Positions 25,855-38,000 of a stretch of DNA of 64,000 bases are shown piece by piece. The position numbers were made by a program, and so were the translations under genes. Position 1 is the stretch's first letter, and each line of letters starts with the position of its first letter. This DNA is from Tetrahymena elliotti 4EA (taxonomy: Eukaryota; Ciliophora; Oligohymenophorea; Hymenostomatida; Tetrahymenidae). Under the pieces are notes generated by a model. It ran no database searches, had not been told where the DNA came from, and saw only the letters and a program-made list of their open reading frames with translations. Location of the stretch: positions 142,426-206,425 of the forward strand of contig JH720374.1 of the NCBI GenBank assembly GCA_000231825.2, written 5' to 3'.

Positions 25855-27756
25855 ACTTTTAGAAGCCTATTTTTTTGTTCGAGAAAGAAAAATATCAAAT
25901 TAAAATTAATTACAAAAAAAATATCTTTATTTGTTTTCTACTAATTCATTTCAATAACTAATTGAAAGCCAATTTTACTAGTTTGCTTACTGTAATAGTT
26001 AATTTTGTACTTTTGTTAATCATCCTTTCGTTTTTTACTTATTCTAAGCTAAAGATATCTTCTTTTATCTAATTGCTTTGATATTACTTTCTCAAAAACG
26101 CTTATCAAAAATAAATAAAAAAGACTCATCAAAATTTTAGTTAAATCTGAAAACTGTTAAAACTGTCATAAATATTTTCTTTGTTTTTTGAGATTTAAGA
26201 AAAAAATTAATAATTTGAAATTTCTTGTTTTTTAATCAATAAATCTATTATAATTTTTTATTCTTAAAATAATGATTTTATTGGTCAACCCTTTTTTAAT
26301 AAATTTCATTTTATTTAAGTAAAAATCCAAAAGTATCTATACTTAATACTTTATGGTAAGAGCTTTACTCACGATTTTTTTGCTCAAAAACATTTCATCA
26401 GATTTGGCAAATAAAAAAATATACAAAATTTTAATTGATTTTGAAAACTATTAAAACAACCACTTTTCTTCACTTTATTTTTTCATTCTGAGAAAAACAA
26501 TGTATGCTTTATTAACAATAGTAATAATAAACCTCCTTCTAAAGGCTACTTAATTTAAAATTTCTTGTGCCTAAACCAATTAATTTTACATTTAAAATAA
26601 ATGACTTTATATGCAAATTTCATAGTTAATTTAGATTTTATATTATTTTTTTATTGAGAATAAATCTTATCTAATTGATTTAATAAGAAGTTACATCACC
26701 TGAATAAAACATTTTAGTATTATTTTGAGTTAATTAAAAATTTTAAAGATATTATTAATTTTTTTTAGCAGCAAATTCATAGATATTAGATCCATATTAT
26801 TTGGAATCAATAAGCCTCTCTATAACTTTATTGTACTTAATTTCAGAAATAGAATGGAAAAAAATTCGATTAATATCTAGACTTAAACTATCGCAACAAA
26901 GGTTTTTAGATATGTTTATTTATTGGATTTTTTTGAAGAAATTAAATTTAATTTAGTTTTAAAATGAATTTTACTTATTTAAAGTGAAATACAAAGATTA
27001 AAATAGAATAAATCTATTTTAAAAATAAACATTTCTTTTGGTAGTTAATTTTAAAAAATCAAATGATATGACTTAGATAATGAAATAAAAAAACTAGTTG
27101 TTATTCAAAAAAATATTTGAAATAGAAAGAAATGTTTAAGCTTAACTAACAAATTAATTTATTTGAGTTAAGCTTATTTACTTATAATTACAGAGGAAAG
27201 AACAAATTTTAGCCAGCAAAAATTAATATCATTCATTTTATTTAAAAGAAAGTAATTTTAAAATAATCAGATCGCTCATGATTCGCTAAAATTTGATGAA
27301 AATGACACATCAAAATACAAATAGGAAATCAAAATAAATTGATTTAGAAATAGATTTTTCAATAGTGTGTATTATTGATGGATAACAAGAAAAGATAAGT
27401 TTTTAGCTTCTATTGCAATAATGTAAATTAAATGGTAATTGATTCTAGAATTTTTCTTTTATGAAAAGTTACTCATAATTTTAATAATTGCATATTGTAA
27501 GAAATTTTAGCCTATATCTTTTATTTAAATATTGAATTATCAAATAATAGTATCTACTATGTTAATATCTCCCTTCATTCAGAAGAACAGTGTAAATTAT
27601 GATGAACATTACTAAATTGCTTTTAATTTTAAAAGGAGTCTAATTCTTTATAAATATTAAATAACACAAATTCTTTTTCGATTTTTTTCAGCTTAAATTA
27701 AAATTAGGAATTATAATTATTAGATTTTAGTTATTCATTTTAGTAGTACATAATAG
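25855..27756. other. Divergent intergenic region between transporter copies B and C
   Basis: About 1.9 kb, A+T-rich, with no gene recognised. It contains two diverged direct copies of a roughly 200-240 bp segment (about 26086-26284 and 26372-26612), sharing runs such as 'aaaattttaatt...gaaaact.ttaaaac' and 'aaatttcttg'. It should hold promoters for both transporter genes. Confidence 0.5.
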
Positions 27757-28884
27757 ATGCTTCAAAATTTAAGTAGGCTAGCTAATGCCTTTTTATATGG
27801 GCTTCGATAGTTTTTCGACTTTTTATCAAATTTAGTGAATAAGCCAGTTGAAAAAATAGGTCCATAAGGTTATTATTTATATGGAGTCCTATCAAATACA
27901 ACCTTTTTCTTAGGAAGTTTAGTCATTAAGCTCTACCCTCATATAGATTGGAGTATTTGTTTACTGGTTAGAGGAGTAGCCACTTTCTTATTCTCTTATC
28001 TTGTCGCTATGGCTTATGATAAATCTGTGTTATTTTCAGGAGATGAAATCAAGTATGTTATATTGCGTAATTTCCCAATTTCAGTGTAATAGCTCTTCTT
28101 TTACTTTGCCATTACAGTCATTCCTTTGAATATTACATGGATTATCAATAACGCAGGACCTATATTTGTATTTATAATTGCCTATTTTATGCTAGGTTAA
28201 TAGATAAAATCTAGAGATGTCTTATTCCTTGCTATTAGTTTAATAGGTATTAACATAGTAACTGCACCTTAGCTAGTTCTTTAGCTTCTTTCTAACATAT
28301 TACCAATTGATGCAGATGAAGCTGTAGGTGAATTGACTCCTTTATAAATGATCGTAGCTCTTATATCATTTTTAAGTCTAGGTTTGTGGGCTTTTGGTAT
28401 AGTAGTTATAAGGCTATGCAAAACAGCCTCTTCCTTAGCTGTTAATGTAAGTTTAGGGATTCATATGACCGTATTTGGTGCAGTAGCTTTAATATATAGA
28501 TCAGATTAAATTACCATGCCACCAATTTCTGATTTACTATTTGTATTTGTTTTTTTGGCTATTCCTGTATACTTAAGTTAAATTCTCTTTATTCATGGAA
28601 CTATTATTGCTAAGGACTAAGGAAAATTTTCTCTCACCAATTATATTCCTGTATTTTATTCTTATATCTACTAAATTATTTTTGAAGATAGAATTCCTAA
28701 ACTACTAGAAATATTTGGAATATTCCTCACTTTTTATGGATTATTTAAAGTTGTAGTCAAGGCTCATCCTACGAAAGAGGATAACTTGAGAGCAAGTATA
28801 TTAACTGATAAAGAAATGATATTGGAAGAACTAAATTTAATTGTAAAACATGAAGAAGAATTGAAAGCTATTTCAAAATCTTGA
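27757..28884 (+). CDS. EamA/drug-metabolite transporter family protein (copy C)
   Basis: Single-exon ORF of 375 residues, TGA stop. It has the same ten-helix layout as copies A and B, with shared motifs in diverged form (DWSICLLVRGVATF, AGPIFVFIIAYFMLG, IFGIFLTFYGLFKVVVK). It has an extended hydrophilic C-terminus of about 35 residues rich in Glu and Lys that A and B lack. Probably an older duplicate. Substrate and membrane unknown. Confidence 0.85.
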
Positions 28885-30015
28885 ATTTAAAAGAGCTAAA
28901 TAATCATAATAAATTATTTGTTAATTAATAAATAAATATCTTTTACTTAAATTCTACAAAACTTAATTTTTAATTAATTAATTATTCATAATCTATCCGC
29001 AATATGCAAATTAGATGTATAATAATACTTCTTTTTATTTGTAACTAAGACTTCACTATGTTTAAAAATTTACACTGCACATTAAACACATCTATAATCT
29101 TACTAATTACTTCAGAATATAATTTTCATTACTAATATGAAACGAAATATCATTCTTATCAATAAATAATTTGAAAATACATACTTTATTCATGAGAATG
29201 AATTTGAGTAACAGATAACCAAAATTCGCTTTTTTTATAAACTCAAGAGAGTATTTACACAATAACATAATTATTTAGTTTATCAGTTAAAAGATAAACA
29301 TATCTTGATAAGGTAATATTTCTCAAAAAAATAAATACTTATTTTATTAATATCTAAATTAAGGTAAAAAATATTAAATATTTAGACTTTTATTTTTATT
29401 ATGAGTTTATTAAAAATGTATTATTAGTCGCTAAGTGTTAAAATATTATATTTGTTTATTTTTATAAAAAAACTTTTATTAATTTTTAAAGAAATTTGAT
29501 TATTTTTCAATGCAAATAAAGATAACCAATATCATAAAAGAAGTATTTGCTTAATTAATAGTTTTGTATTTATTTTGCTATCATATTTAAGATGAATTAA
29601 AGAAAATGTATTGATGTATCACTAAATAAATTAGCAAATACTTTGTTATTATTATGTATTAGAATCAGAAAGTTTGCTCATTATAGCAAACCCTCGTTTT
29701 AACTCATCAAAGCATAATACAAAAATAAATTATATAGGATTAACGTTTGGTGAAATATAACTTTAAGGAAATATCCAAAATGAAGGTGATATTAAATAAA
29801 GCTCATAAATACTTTTACATTTAATAAGGCTTTTCTTATTAGAAAAGCAATTAATTGGTTAGATTTCATATTTAATTAGGTAAATTCATTTAAATGGAAA
29901 AAGAAATCACTAAATCTTCCTTTTCTTTCATTAAAATTAATTAGTATATAAATAAACCATTCACTCATTAGTAATTTAATAAGAAGTTATTGCTAGGTTT
30001 TTCTGTTTATTTATA
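28885..30015. other. Convergent intergenic region with one small hairpin
   Basis: About 1.1 kb between the ends of transporter copy C and the minus-strand gene ending at 30016. No coding signal. At 29672-29691 there is a perfect 7-bp stem (GTTTGCT/AGCAAAC) with a 6-nt loop; otherwise the region is plain A+T-rich DNA. Confidence 0.5.
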
Positions 30016-32399
30016 TCAAGCATAGAAAGATAAGTTATGTAGAGCTTATTTATTAGTTTACCTATTAAAATCAATCCTTTTAAGTAATTAATTGTGATTT
30101 GATAATGGAGATTCGAAACTGCTAAACTCTGTCAATAACTTCTTAGATATTTCAAATGTATATATTTTTTCTAATTAACTTGAAGTTCTTCTTTTTCTTT
30201 CTTATTTTTGCTCCTTAACAACTGGATTATTTTAATTTTAATTAAGCAAGCTATTTGCCCTAGTTTTAGATTTACTAAGATCATCATTAAGAGTGTCTGA
30301 TGATAAAAATTTAATTTTCCTTAGTGGTGTACTTTGAATTTTATGTTAATGAATTAAAATATCTCTACATTTCCTTTCTTCTAAAGCTAGTTACAGTTTA
30401 TCATTTACTTGAAGATTACCATGACTTCCAAAATTATTTTAATTATTTTAAATTTAAGTGTCTTCTATTATCATATCAGGTTTAAGAGCTAAATTTGATT
30501 AAAATAAAAAATTTTGATCCTAAAAATATAACTAACTTTAAAAATTTACAGTAATTACTAGAATGGCTGTGATTCTTATTCTAATCCTAAAAATTTTAAT
30601 TATTAAAAAGACTTTCAAAATTAATAATCCAACACATCTCATTTTCATCCTCTAAATAGATCTTTTGATTCAAGATGCTCTCTGATTCTAAACTACAATT
30701 TATCTTTAGTATCTCTTTTTATAAAAAAATAGTAATTTTTTTAATAAATTAAAAATTTGGTTGTTGAATTATTTTACAAAAAGTTTATTTTTTTCAAAAG
30801 AATCTTCTTTGATTTTAATAAAATGTTAAATCATTAAAGTATATTTATCTGTTCTATTAATTGTTTTAGAAAAAACTAAATATTTTTCTTTTATTCACTA
30901 AAGTAAATTTTATCTGCTTGGTTAACAATTTAATATAAATTGTTTTTATTTAAGAGAGAAATATTGTATTTTAATAAAATATCAGGAAATAATTTTGTTT
31001 TCATAAACTATTATTTATAATATAATTTACATAGATTTTGGTTTAGTCTCTTCTAAATATCAATAATCTTCAGATAGAATCTCTTGATTATTTGAAGCAT
31101 CTGAATAAAATAATAGATTTTGTTATAAATTTTTTGGAATTAAACTAATTAAATACCCATTTAGGAACTGTCCCTATTTATTTTAGGTCCTAGCAAGCTA
31201 TTATTTTGTGAAATAGAACCTGCATCTACTATTCATCTTATTATGTTGCCTAAAAAGAAGGACAAAATGTAGTATTTTATTGAGGAGTGTAAAGAGTAAG
31301 TAAACAAACTGTAGAGTGTTTTTGTTTCATCCATTCTTTGATCTATCTCAACAAATCACTCTTTAATTTGTAATATTTATTTTATATAATTTCAGTAAAT
31401 GATAGGAATTTATTTTACACTGATGTCTTGAATAAGACGAGGGATAAACTAAACTTCAAAAGTTATATCTTGAAAAGTATTCATGTCATAAAGAGTAATA
31501 TATATTTGTCTATTTTAATTATCTAATTGTATAAAAGAAATCTATTAATTTTTACAAAAGAAAAGATAATTTTTAATTATTTAATTCTGTTTTTAGGTTG
31601 AAATTATCTTTTGATTTAGATAAATGATTATCTGTTAAAATTATTGTTTACAGGAGCAAACTAGCTACCAGTTAATCTTGGAAAGAGGAATTATATTAGA
31701 ATTTGAGTCTCTTAAGAATGTAGTATTATTTGAGGGAGTTAGAATTAGTTTTACTAGATTTTATCTGTTTTTATTATACTCAACTGTTTTAAAGTTAACT
31801 CTTAGGAGGTCTTTTAAATGAATATTCTGTAATACTTGAATAACTTGTACTTTTCTAAGTTTCTCTCGAAAAGTAGTTTTTGGCGTATTGACTTAAGTAG
31901 TTCTTGTAAAAGATTAATTGAAATTAACTTCTATTTAATTTTTTTATTATTTTTCTGCACTAGTGTTACAGCTTTAAAATTAGCTGAGAAAGCCATTTTA
32001 GCTGTTTTAATTTTTTTTTCCTGAATCTTGTACACTTTTTATTTCTTGCAAAGGTAAATCTCTTTTACAGCTATTCATGCTAAAACTCCTAGTCTAGTTA
32101 TTTCCTACGACTTACAAGTTGCTTTTATTTATAAAATTGTAATGATTTTAAGCAAATTATGAAGAGAGCCTTTTATTTTAAGAGTATTCATATTCATCAA
32201 ATTCACTTGCAGCTTCTTATAGAACTTCTAATCTCTTAGTATCTCTAAATCTATCCTCTTTTTATTTAAAAATCAATTTATTCTAATTTAGGCAAAAAAT
32301 AGTTTATAAAATATCTTGAGATCATAAAGTAATTGTATATTTTTTATTACCTGAACTATGATTTTATTTTCTTACGAAAAGCTTAGATATTTTTGGCAT
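30016..32399 (-). CDS. Unrecognised multi-exon protein, about 610 residues
   Basis: Assembled by hand: exons 32399-32351, 32257-31662, 31541-31419, 31360-31157, 31100 to about 30880, about 30730-30559, and 30488-30016. All phases agree except at the uncertain fifth intron. It starts MPKISKLFVRKQ and ends ALHNLSFYA before TGA. The N-terminal third is polar and Ser/Gln/Asn-rich; a middle part with Trp, Asp and mixed hydrophobics (QLDNQNRQIYITLYDM, CQDLKQIGTVPKWMLQIIKR) looks folded; the C-terminal third is again charged and probably disordered. No known domain or catalytic motif was recognised. It sits between transporter copy C and surface protein B, transcribed against both. Low G+C but clearly above the flanking spacer. 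Confidence 0.6.
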
Positions 32400-35032
32400 T
32401 TTCTAATTATTTAAATTTAAGTTATAAGCATTATAGCTTGAGTCAATCAACCTCCTTGAGGAGTCTTAAAAGTTATTTATTTTTAGCTCATTCAACTTAT
32501 CTAAAACTTACTAATTGATCATAACTTTTATTTCAATATATATTTATAATTGAAATATTGTGTAATAAAATATATCGAAAATCTTCAGCAAAATTAATTA
32601 GTCAGTTAAAAAGGCAAAAAATAATTAATCAGACTTTTTATCAAATAAATCACAATTCTTTCAAAATATCAGATTTATTTTGAGTAAAACAAAATATTTT
32701 AAGCACTTATGAAAAATACTTTATTCTAAATAATTTATTTATTTATTCATGATCTCCACTATATTTAATTTGATAGAAAATATTTTTTACTGATTTAGTT
32801 ACAGCAAAAGTAATTCATTTCAATTATTTAATATTTGCTTCAAAGATCTACAAATAAAAATTTATTTATTTTTATTTTATTTTAACCTCTTGTGATTACT
32901 ACATATTTTTGCTTAAAATCTTTTAATGAAATGATAAATATTTTATTGTAAATAATCTATTTATCCATGGTCTCCACTATTTTTAATTTGATAGAAAATA
33001 TTTTTAATTGATTCATTTACAACGAAAGTAATTCATTTCAAATATTTAATATTTTCTTCAGCAATCTACAAATAAATTTATTTTATTTTTATGTAATTTT
33101 AGCCACTTAAGATTACCACATATTTTTGTTTAAAATCTTTTAATGAAGTTTATTACTTTAATATAATATTTTCTATGATTGAATTAACAAAAGAATCATT
33201 TATTTATAGTTTTTTGTATTAAAAAATTGAAAACAAATTGTTGAAAGATGAAAATTTAGAAACATTTTTTATAATCTTTAAAATATTTTTTTTATTTTTA
33301 AAATTCAACTAAAAATATTTTAGGAAAAATAAAATTTAAAACCCTTTTAAACTTGTTAAAGATTAAAAAATTAGAAATAAATATTAAAAGTAATTAATTG
33401 AAATTACTCCATTAGATTATATTTTTTATATAAAGTTCTGGCTTAATTTCAAAATAGATAAAATAACTTCAATTTTATGAATGAAATAAATCATAAAACC
33501 TTTTAATTCAATGTAATTTACTAAAAAATCTAAACTTCTCATATTTATGCAAATGATTCAATCTTAATCAATGGTCTTTCTTTTATCAAAAAAATCTACC
33601 TGAATTATTTACAAAATTATGGTATCGTTTAATATGTTGATGCAGCTTGTAAGTTTTTACTAAAATATCTCTTTTAGAATTTCAATCATGTTTTGAAATT
33701 ACAAATGTCAGTTTTCAATCAAAAAAGAAATCTAGTAATCTAATTTTTGCTTTGTAAATATCTATCTATTTAATGATTTTTAGATTACAATATACATTGA
33801 TAAATTTCCCTTTTTTATTGATTTGATAAAACTTTTAGAAAAGAAAGATAGTATTAATAAACTAAAGAACTTAAAGAATATATAATTTCAATACAAGCTA
33901 TAATTAAATCTTAATCAAGATAATTTAAAAATAGATGAAATCAATTTTTATTTGATTACAAAATCGAAACATAATTGGGTAAAAAAGAATATCTTAATTA
34001 TTTCTAAATAAATTTCATATACAAATTTAATCTGTCAAAATAAATTATTGGTTTTGTAGTAACTTAATCCTTTTTAATTATGATAAGATCTTTTTTAAAC
34101 ATTAATTTGAATTCTTATGATAATTAGCATCACTAATGAATATTTGATACCATTAATCATAACTAATACATAAATAATTTTCTTTTGTTTATATCTTTAA
34201 TAGTTCAACAAAATATTATAATAAACACTAAATAATGTTCAATTTTAAATTTTATGTTTACATCTACTAAATATCAGACACATATTTTAAGGGAAGGTAT
34301 TTGTCTATTTTTGATATAATTCTTAAAAATTGCAAATTTCTTTAATGTTACTTCATCAAAAATCAAAATTAATTTTTAAAAAACTAAATATTGTTACAAT
34401 TAATAGAAAAAAAGCTTTTGAGGTTTTTTTGAATTAAAGACAGCCTTTATTAGACTCGTGTCTTCCCTAAATATTCTTTATAAAAGCAAGTATTTATAGT
34501 TAGAAAAATAAAAAGCTTAAGATTATTAAGTTAATCTGATATTTTTTTTCTAAATCACAAATATTAGAAAATAAAAAGAAAATAGTTAATGGTAGTAATT
34601 TCTTTTTCTGATATGATTTCAAAGAAAATAGAAAATTAATCTTCTCAAACCTGCTATTGTTTTTTTTTCTTCTACTAATTTTAAACTAACTTGTTAATTT
34701 TAGAAAATATAAAAACAAATTCGATAACTAGATAAATCTTTACGATTTTAATAGAGATGACTTTTTAGTTTTTCCACACAAAATAAAATATCTTTTTTTC
34801 CAATCACTAATAATCTTAAATAACTGTTTACATGTTTCTCTCATTTAAAATCTAACTATTTTCTTTACAATTCGCAAAAATATTGCCAAATAGAGGTAAT
34901 TTAATTACTAAATAGTCAGTTTTGCGATTTCCACCACAATAAATAGTGATTGATTTGCAGCATAAATTTCAAAATACATTATTTTAATCAAAAGAAACAA
35001 AAGCAAAATCTGAAAGTTATTAAATTCATTAA
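32400..35032. other. Intergenic region with a tandem duplication
   Basis: About 2.6 kb upstream of surface protein B. Besides the duplication at 32721-33148, an open plus-strand stretch near 33.55-34.08 kb translates to partly protein-like sequence (for example YGIVQYVDAACKFLLK), but no start, consistent splice phase or domain was found; it may be a decayed gene fragment. The remainder is A+T-rich spacer. Confidence 0.45.
32721..33148. repeat. Two-copy tandem direct repeat, about 210 bp per copy
   Basis: Copy 1 about 32721-32930, copy 2 about 32943-33148. Both contain, in the same order, 'ggtctccactat' or its variant, 'tttaatttgatagaaaata', 'gtaattcatttcaa', 'atctacaaataaa' and 'aaaatcttttaatgaa'. 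The copies differ by many substitutions and small indels, so the duplication is old. No coding signal. Confidence 0.8.
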
Positions 35033-38000
35033 ATGAAAATGAAAGATTTACAGTCATTCATAGGATTAATATTGATACTAATAGTTAATTTAAAATACAC
35101 TTTTTGTTAAGAATGTCCAAGCATAACTAGATTTTAAAGTATTTTTGGTTACATTAGATATACCTTTTCATTAGTTTTCTTTTTTAAATGTAGATATACT
35201 CCCTACATATTATGCTAGAAGTTTTTTGAAATTGCCTAAAACAAACCTTCTAGTCGTTAATACAGTCTCTGATGTTATTTTAGGATCCAGTGTAGTTTAT
35301 TATATTGATATTTCAATTGACCCAGGGACAGTTGTTACAACAATAAGACGTAACTACTTATTTTGACTGTTTAATTTTGACTTTTTATTTGCATAATGAT
35401 TCATTTATTTTACAATTATGTAAATCTAAAGCGGATTTTTTGATTACTCAAATGGAATACATGGTTTCTTAAAATAGTATTTTGGTAGCAAACAGCAATA
35501 AAATAATAATAGCTAATCCTTACTCTCTTGTGTCATAGACTAATGTTGCTTTAAACTAAATAATTAGTTTTTTTTAAGTTCAAAGTGCTAATTATATTAT
35601 TGTTACGTTAGCTTACAACTAGCTTGTAATCTTAGACTCTTCGAATTTAAAAACCATAAAGATTTTAGATAATTCTAGTGACCTAAAGCAATAGGGAGTT
35701 TTACAAATATACACAAAGTTGTTTGCTTTTTCTACATAAAATCTTTTAATCTGTTCTGATCAAGTAGGCTTATACATTTGGACAGTTGATTTTAATAAAT
35801 TAAATTTTACATATAATGGATATATAGATGATAGTAATTGATCTTTTTACTTAATAAAATATATTTAATTTAAAACATTTTTTTTAAAATAGCTAAGAAT
35901 TCTTCAATACAAAAATTTGAAAAGCATCCATCATACGATATTTTAATATTAGGTGGCTAAGATTTGATTAAATTCATACAAATTGATCAAAACCTACAAT
36001 TTAGTGCATTGTATACAAAACAAAGTAAGAATTTAATTAAAATTTATCCAAGCTTGAAACGAAATTAGATTATCACTTTAATTAATTTAAAAAGCACTAA
36101 TTATTTATCTAATCCAAAAAACGCTTTTTTAACTTTTTTACTGTCCATATATTTTATTTATTTTAAAATGTCTATTTTAAATTAGGCTAAAAAAATTTAA
36201 TGTTTCTTCCATTAATTTGATTTTCTTTTGCAGGAGTAATCTAAATATAATTATATTATTTTAAAAAAGGTGTTTTGAATGGAAATAAAGTTGAAAGCAT
36301 AATATTCTAAAATATTGATTCCAAAGATTGCATTATAATAGGAGATACAATATCTCTTTATATTTTCTCATTTAAAATAGGAGGCACAGGAAGTTTAGAA
36401 GTGCTCAATTTCAATTAAGAAGTAAAATAAGATTAAGAAAACTACTATGATGGTAACAAAATAACAGAAATTCCTGTTATTGTTTATGCAAGCAAAAATA
36501 TGGTTACCTTTTTTGATTATCAACAAAAAATTTTGAGCTACAAATTAAGTAAATTGAAAATATTATAATTTTAATTCATTATTTATGATTAATTAATTGA
36601 TAAATAGATTACCCAAGTGACTTTTTTAATAAGAATTTCATATTCAGCGTTAATTAACAAGAATACTTACTATTCATTCAATAAAACAAATTAGTTTTAA
36701 ATTAAAAAAACAGTAATACCATAGGAAATTTTTTCTAAGAATAGCCCATATTATCAAATATTCTTGAATAATTTAATAGCTTCTATAAAGTTAAAAACAG
36801 TGACAAATGTTTCTTTATTAAGACTATTAAAGATGGAAAAAATTTTATAGTTTTTAAAGACTTTACTTCAATCCAAAGCCCTTATCTGGTAAATAAATAA
36901 ATAAAATTAAAATTTAAAAATAATTTATTTATTTTGATTAGCAATTTAGTATTGACGATGCACCAATTTCTTTAAAATGGAGTGATATCAATTAAAATCT
37001 AGATCCTTTTTTAGTTGGGGCTTCATTATACATAGTCTTTTCTTAACCAAACTAAATACTGAATCCTGGAGAAACCTATTATTTTTAATTACTAAAATTT
37101 GACTAAAACTTAAATCTGAGTGATAATATAAAACTTGACACTCGCTAGAATTAAAATAAAGCAAGCTTGACTATTTTTGATCCAGTAAGTAATATAATAT
37201 ATGGAATAGATTAAAATGGAAAAGTTTATGAATTTCATGAGTTTTAGAGCATATTTACTGACTCATATCAAATAAGTAAATTTTAGTATTTTGTTCATCT
37301 CAAATTAATTTAATTATTATAAAACAAGATGATTGTTTAAATCCATAAATTGGAGATATTTTTGTGAATGGCCAAAATAAATTTTTAATAATTGGATGCT
37401 CTAATAGCTAAAAATAAAATAATATCATTTCTTACAACTTATCAAATAAAAGCTAAACAACTGTTGCAAGTTTAGAATAGGCTCCTATTGTTTTATAAAT
37501 ATTTAGTGATAAGTAAATCTTTGCTATAGGAGATAGTGTTAGAGGCTCAGCTAAGATATTTAAACTTAATAATCAATAAATTCCAAGTTTTGATTTTTTT
37601 ATTGAAATCTTTTCTAGCAAGGGTGTAGATACCCTATTACAAGTAGATTTATTAAAAGACTCTACACTACTACTCTAATTTAAAAATTGTAATATTTTCT
37701 TCCAATTTAGTACATGTCTAGATGATATAAATAATTGTTTGTCTTGTGAATAAAATTATTACTTCAAAATTCAAAGCGGGCTTGACAGTAATTAGACCTA
37801 TGGATAAGGTACAAAAGATTAACAATTTATAACTCCTTAAAACTTCTTGATATCTATGCTCAAAGTAATTTACTTTATGTTAATTTTCTACTGATGGGAT
37901 TTCGATTTATTTATCAAAATTTTTTATACCTTAAAAATTTTATTTGAAGGTGTGGTAGAGAGTGAAAGTTATTTGATAAACTTTCTTCAATTTTTTTCTT

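Noticed and set aside
31332..31334. Separate gene starting at the minus-strand ATG at 31334
   Set aside because: That ATG is out of frame with the phase-consistent exon 31360-31157, which joins upstream and downstream exons into one gene.
33550..34090. Open plus-strand stretches that look partly coding
   Set aside because: No start, no consistent splice phases and no domain. In a one-stop code, open runs of this length arise by chance; kept only as a possible gene fragment.
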